From Pseudomonadota bacterium (GTDB taxonomy: Bacteria > Pseudomonadota > Alphaproteobacteria > Rhodobacterales > Rhodobacteraceae): a stretch of DNA of 64,000 nucleotides. The stretch spans positions 1-64,000 of the forward strand of contig CAUJIP010000102.1 in assembly GCA_963205235.1 (NCBI GenBank), written 5' to 3'. The notes below the pieces were generated by a model. The model saw only the letters and a list, made by a program, of their open reading frames with translations. It was not told the origin of the DNA and made no database searches. Position 1 is the first letter of the stretch. The number at the start of each line of letters is the position of its first letter. A program made the translations under genes and the position numbers. Positions 61,178 through 64,000 of the stretch are shown in pieces.

Positions 61178-62154
61178 CGGCGGGTTTCAATATCCTTGCT
61201 GTCGGGCAGGCTGGGCGGCTGGAATACGAGGCCGTCCTTCTGGCCGCGTCGTTGCGCCATTCCGATCCGGGGTTTTCCGGCGCGCTTTACGTCGCTGAAC
61301 CGCAGCCCGGCCCAAAATGGCAGGGCGATCCGCGGATGTCGGACGAGGTCAAGGCGCTTTTGCAAAGCCTCGGGGCCACCATCCTGCCGTTCGAAACCCG
61401 GACCTTCGGCAGCGACTATCCCTATGGCAACAAGATCGAGGCGCTGGACGCCTTGCCGGACGAGCCCTTTCTGTTTCTTGACACCGACACGCTGATCACC
61501 GGCCCGCTGTCGACGATCCCGTTCGATTTCAGCCGACCCTCGGCCTCGATGCGGCGTGAAGGCACCTGGCCGGTGATCGAGCTTTACGGGCCGGGCTATA
61601 CCCAGACCTGGAAGTCACTTTATGACCGGTTCGATCTGGATTTCGAAAGCTCGCTCGACCTCACGCAGCCCGACGAATACTGGCAGCGCTATCTTTACTT
61701 CAACGCGGGCTGGTTCTTCCACGAAAGCCCGCGCCGGTTCGGGAACCGTTTCCTGGCCTATGCCAAGTCGATCCGCGACAACCCGCCCGAAGAGATCATC
61801 TGCCAAAGCCTGAACCCCTGGCTGGATCAGGTGGCGCTGCCTTTGGTCGTGCATTCCTTCGGCGGGGGCAGACCGGGGCCGGAACTTGCCGCGCTGGACG
61901 GGACCGCCACCTGCCACTATCGGGCGCTGCCGCTGCTTTATGCCAAGGAAAGCGACCATGCCGTCGCGGTGCTGGACGAGGTTGCCAAGGATCGCACCGT
62001 GCGGCCGACCTTGCGGAACTGGCCTGCGCTGAAGGCGATGGTCTACCAGAACCAGGGCCGCAAGGCCCGCGCGCTGTTCGACCGGGACAACCTGCCGCAC
62101 AGGGAACAGGCGATCCGCAACACGCTGAAACGCGACGGGCTCTGGCTGCGGTAG
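61174..62154 (+). CDS. Glycosyltransferase-like protein
   Basis: The 326-residue protein starts VTAGFNILAVGQAGRLEYEAVLLAASLRH and has FLFLDTDTLITGPLS, a D-x-D-like nucleotide-sugar motif, followed by YFNAGWFFHESPRRFGNRF, as in GT8/GT-A-fold enzymes. Start GTG 61174 lies in the DDAH stop. The acceptor and sugar are unknown. Confidence 0.75.
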   Translation: MTAGFNILAVGQAGRLEYEAVLLAASLRHSDPGFSGALYVAEPQPGPKWQGDPRMSDEVKALLQSLGATILPFETRTFGSDYPYGNKIEALDALPDEPFLFLDTDTLITGPLSTIPFDFSRPSASMRREGTWPVIELYGPGYTQTWKSLYDRFDLDFESSLDLTQPDEYWQRYLYFNAGWFFHESPRRFGNRFLAYAKSIRDNPPEEIICQSLNPWLDQVALPLVVHSFGGGRPGPELAALDGTATCHYRALPLLYAKESDHAVAVLDEVAKDRTVRPTLRNWPALKAMVYQNQGRKARALFDRDNLPHREQAIRNTLKRDGLWLR

Positions 62155-62266
62155 GTTCTCACGGCGCCGGTCCTCGTCGTTCGACTTCGTCTTCTCCTCG
62201 GCAAACCCGCGAGGAGTGACGCAGTCATCGACGAGCTGGCACAGAAAGGCCGTTGGTGCGGCGGTC

Positions 62267-62851
62267 CTATCCCCTGTCCAGCCCCAGAACCGGCGCCATC
62301 AACTGCCAGCTTTCATCCATCGGATAGGTGCTGGAAAGATAGGGCACCGAGAAATGCCCGAACCATATCGAAAGCTGCCCCGCAGCCGTGCTTTCGTCTG
62401 CGCCGCTGATCCCCGCCAGATACAGCGCCATCGCCAGGCCGGTGCGGTCCGCCCCCCGGCGGCAATGTACCAGAAGGGGCTTTGGCATCGACCGCATCAG
62501 CGCGATCAGTTCGGTCGACTCCTCGACCGTCAGCACGCGCGACGCCGACATGGCGAAATCCTCATGGACCAACCCCAGCGCCTTGGCCGAGGCGATCTCG
62601 TCATCATACCAGGGGTGGCCGGGGGTCGCGCCGCGCAGGTTCAGGACGCTGCGGATCCCGTAATCCCTTTGATAGATCGCAAGATCCTCTGGGGTCACTT
62701 GCGCGGATCGGTAGACTTCGCCTGCGATGACCGCGTGAAAATTGCCGCTATTGCGGATATAGGCAAGGTGCGCCTGCAAGATCGCAGTCAGGGTCACCAG
62801 CGCCACAAAACCCCACCGGAAGACCTGTCTGAACCGCATCCCGCCCCTCAC
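62267..62851 (-). CDS. Membrane-anchored protein tyrosine phosphatase
   Basis: The 194-residue protein has an N-terminal anchor (FVALVTLTAILQAHLAYI) and a dual-specificity phosphatase domain with YRSAQVTPEDLAIYQRDYGIRSVLNLRG and the loop HCRRGADRTG (C130, R136). The acid residue may be in the DDEIASAK segment. The target is unknown; a role in envelope polysaccharide control is possible given the capsule genes, but not shown. Confidence 0.85.
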   Translation of the reverse strand: MRGGMRFRQVFRWGFVALVTLTAILQAHLAYIRNSGNFHAVIAGEVYRSAQVTPEDLAIYQRDYGIRSVLNLRGATPGHPWYDDEIASAKALGLVHEDFAMSASRVLTVEESTELIALMRSMPKPLLVHCRRGADRTGLAMALYLAGISGADESTAAGQLSIWFGHFSVPYLSSTYPMDESWQLMAPVLGLDRG

Positions 62852-63006
62852 CTTGACCGCGTCATGCTGGGTCGAAGCCGCATTTGGGTCAATGGGTCAA
62901 AGCTTCAGCGTCACCACCGGCCAAAGCGACAGCAAATGCAGCACTGCCATCGTCCAGTTGAAAGCGTGTGCCGCCTCGGGTCCGACGGAAGGGTCCTGAA
63001 ATGACA

Positions 63007-63028
63007 AAGGCCGCCCGAAGGCGGCCTT
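63007..63028 (-). terminator. Terminator of tRNA-Gly
   Basis: AAGGCCGCC and GGCGGCCTT form a perfect 9-bp stem with a TTCG-type tetraloop, followed on the minus strand by TTTGTCATTTC. It lies about 10 bp past the tRNA. Confidence 0.85.
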
Positions 63029-63038
63029 GTCTTCCGAT

Positions 63039-63113
63039 TGGAGCGGGCGATGAGATTCGAACTCACGACCCTAACCTTGGCAAGGTTATGCTCTACCCCT
63101 GAGCTACGCCCGC
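63039..63113 (-). tRNA. tRNA-Gly (GCC)
   Basis: A 75-nt cloverleaf with acceptor GCGGGCG/CGCCCGC, anticodon stem AACCT/AGGTT around TGCCA (anticodon GCC), T-loop TTCGAAT and an encoded CCA. Confidence 0.95.
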
Positions 63114-63426
63114 ACTCCGTTTCGGTAGGGCGGGATTTAGTCGGACGGCGGAGGGGGTGCAAGGGGAAAACGCATTTCTCGATGAAAATTCTTATGGGAA
63201 TCAGCTCTGCATTTCCGGGTTTCGCCCGAAGCGGCCGGGCAGCTAAACCAAGCGGTGTCCCAAGATCAAGCCATGCTGCACTTGCAGTAAACTTGGCGTG
63301 AGGTTCGCGCAACCACAGGCGGAATCGGCTTGGAACCGCAAGCAAAATGAATAGGTTGTGCGGCGAAGGCAAAGTCGCCTTCTTGCTGGGCAGTGCGTGC
63401 TGCGCTGCCGCAAAATGGAGAAGACC
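63114..63426. other. Non-coding gap before the EF-hand gene
   Basis: These 313 bp show no supported gene on either strand. The region upstream of 63427 should hold the promoter of the EF-hand gene. GGAGAAGACC directly precedes the ATG. Confidence 0.5.
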
Positions 63427-63669
63427 ATGAAGAAGATCGCTCTCGTTCTGGCCGCTTCGGCCCTGACCGCCACCACCGCTTTCGCAGAAGGCGAAGCCCC
63501 GGTCGTCGCTGACGCCGATGGCAACACCACCTTCTCGCTGGCCGAAGTGCAGGCTGCTTACGCGAACGTGACCGAAGAGGCTTTCAAGGCCGCTGACGCC
63601 GACGCTTCGGGCGAACTGTCGGCTGAAGAGCTGGCTGCCGCTGTCGAAGCAGGCGCTTTCGCTGCCTGA
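63427..63669 (+). CDS. Small secreted EF-hand protein (80 aa)
   Basis: A signal peptide (MKKIALVLAASALTATTAFA) precedes two EF-hand loops: a divergent D29-x-D31-x-N33...E40 and a canonical D57-x-D59-x-S61-G-E63-x-S65-x2-E68. It should bind calcium in the periplasm. Small single-domain proteins of this type are common near envelope genes. A strong terminator follows. Confidence 0.8.
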   Translation: MKKIALVLAASALTATTAFAEGEAPVVADADGNTTFSLAEVQAAYANVTEEAFKAADADASGELSAEELAAAVEAGAFAA

Positions 63670-63697
63670 TTTCGCACTGCGGGTTTCCCGCAGGCCG

Positions 63698-63729
63698 GGG
63701 CCGTCCTTCGGGGCGGCCCTTTTAATTTG
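63698..63729 (+). terminator. Strong intrinsic terminator after the EF-hand gene
   Basis: GGGCCGTCC and GGGCGGCCC (63698-63706/63711-63719, one G-U pair) pair across a TTCG loop and are followed by TTTTAATTT. Confidence 0.9.
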
Positions 63730-63736
63730 GGAAGAA

Positions 63737-63768
63737 AGGTAGGGTAGGCAATATTGCCCACCCTACCT
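63737..63768. repeat. 32-bp near-perfect palindrome
   Basis: AGGTAGGGT...ACCCTACCT flanks GGCAATATTGCC, with one mismatch. It lies between the EF-hand gene and pyc and is related to the hairpin repeats at 14.67-14.77 kb. Confidence 0.75.
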
Positions 63769-63772
63769 GATT

Positions 63773-64000
63773 TCACTCCAACTCGACCAACAGATCCTTT
63801 GCCTCGATCTGGCTGCCGGGATGGACATGGATCGCCTTGACCACGGCCTCGCGGTCGATGTGCAGGCCGGTTTCCATCTTCATCGCCTCGATGTTGAGGA
63901 GGAGGTCACCGGCCCGCAGCTTCTGCCCGACCTTGACCGCGATGGACGCCACCGCCCCCGGCATCGGTGCGCCGATATGGGCGGGGTTGCCCTCTTGTGC
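63773..64000 (-). CDS. pyc: Pyruvate carboxylase, biotinyl (BCCP) C-terminus (partial)
   Basis: The last 75 codons of a biotin enzyme are visible: GNPAHIGAPMPGAVASIAVKVGQ, then the biotin-lysine motif EAMKMETG and DLLVELE at the end. The EGNPAHIGAPMPG stretch fits the C-terminal carrier domain of pyruvate carboxylase better than that of acyl-CoA carboxylases. The rest of the gene lies past the window edge. Confidence 0.8.
   Translation of the reverse strand, partial: AQEGNPAHIGAPMPGAVASIAVKVGQKLRAGDLLLNIEAMKMETGLHIDREAVVKAIHVHPGSQIEAKDLLVELE

Overview
The window looks like chromosomal DNA of a high-GC alphaproteobacterium, most likely Rhodobacteraceae (Rhodobacter/Gemmobacter/Tabrizicola-like). 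I infer this from protein similarity recognised by eye (CarD, the SUV3-like helicase, hisB-hisH / hisA-hisF-hisE, ribB-ribH-nusB, FdxA, pyruvate carboxylase), a perfect FnrL-type box, and recurring intergenic repeats of a kind I associate with this family. No database search was possible.

Layout. 0-3.3 kb is an accessory segment: the 3' end of an IS3-family element, a VIT/VWA protein with a MerR-like regulator, and an unexplained cluster of ACTGT/ACAGT words. It stops at the 3' end of tRNA-Phe. 3.4-5.5 kb is a tight operon on the minus strand (infA, maf, a short RNase E/G, yacG). 5.8-9.1 kb carries a membrane protein, an acetyltransferase/SnoaL pair and a divergent QorB-like/HxlR pair with a clear operator. 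9.3-20 kb holds recJ, tRNA-Glu, a Rieske oxygenase, secreted proteins, a lytic transglycosylase, a repeat-rich gap with a membrane gene, parE, an epimerase and a beta-barrel protein. 20.2-25 kb holds a GST, a PPK2 with an upstream FnrL box, a DUF1007/NicO metal pair and a MATE pump. 25-29.6 kb is a three-gene capsule export operon on the minus strand.

29.7-48 kb is mostly housekeeping: ribE, CarD, FdxA, the Hsp15-like/SUV3-like/TPR group, an SCP2/hydrolase pair, nusB-ribH-ribB-cobS, cobT, a 997-aa envelope protein that looks like a PilM/PilP composite, a SIMPL protein and two coupled inner-membrane-anchored proteins. 48-57.8 kb holds metY, a VOC gene whose 3' end is duplicated around a decayed HEPN-like gene, a thioesterase, the histidine genes (with a glutaminase translationally coupled to hisH), a CoA-binding protein and a TrmH-family methyltransferase. 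58-64 kb holds tRNA-Tyr, a Tat-exported phosphatase-superfamily protein, a DDAH/glycosyltransferase pair, a tyrosine phosphatase, tRNA-Gly, a small EF-hand protein and the biotinyl end of pyruvate carboxylase.

The best candidates for something undescribed are the MerR-VIT/VWA module with its G-tract start, the ACTGT repeat cluster at 3.05-3.29 kb, the duplicated VOC tail around a decayed gene at 49.9-50.7 kb, and the 997-aa protein at 42.2-45.2 kb.
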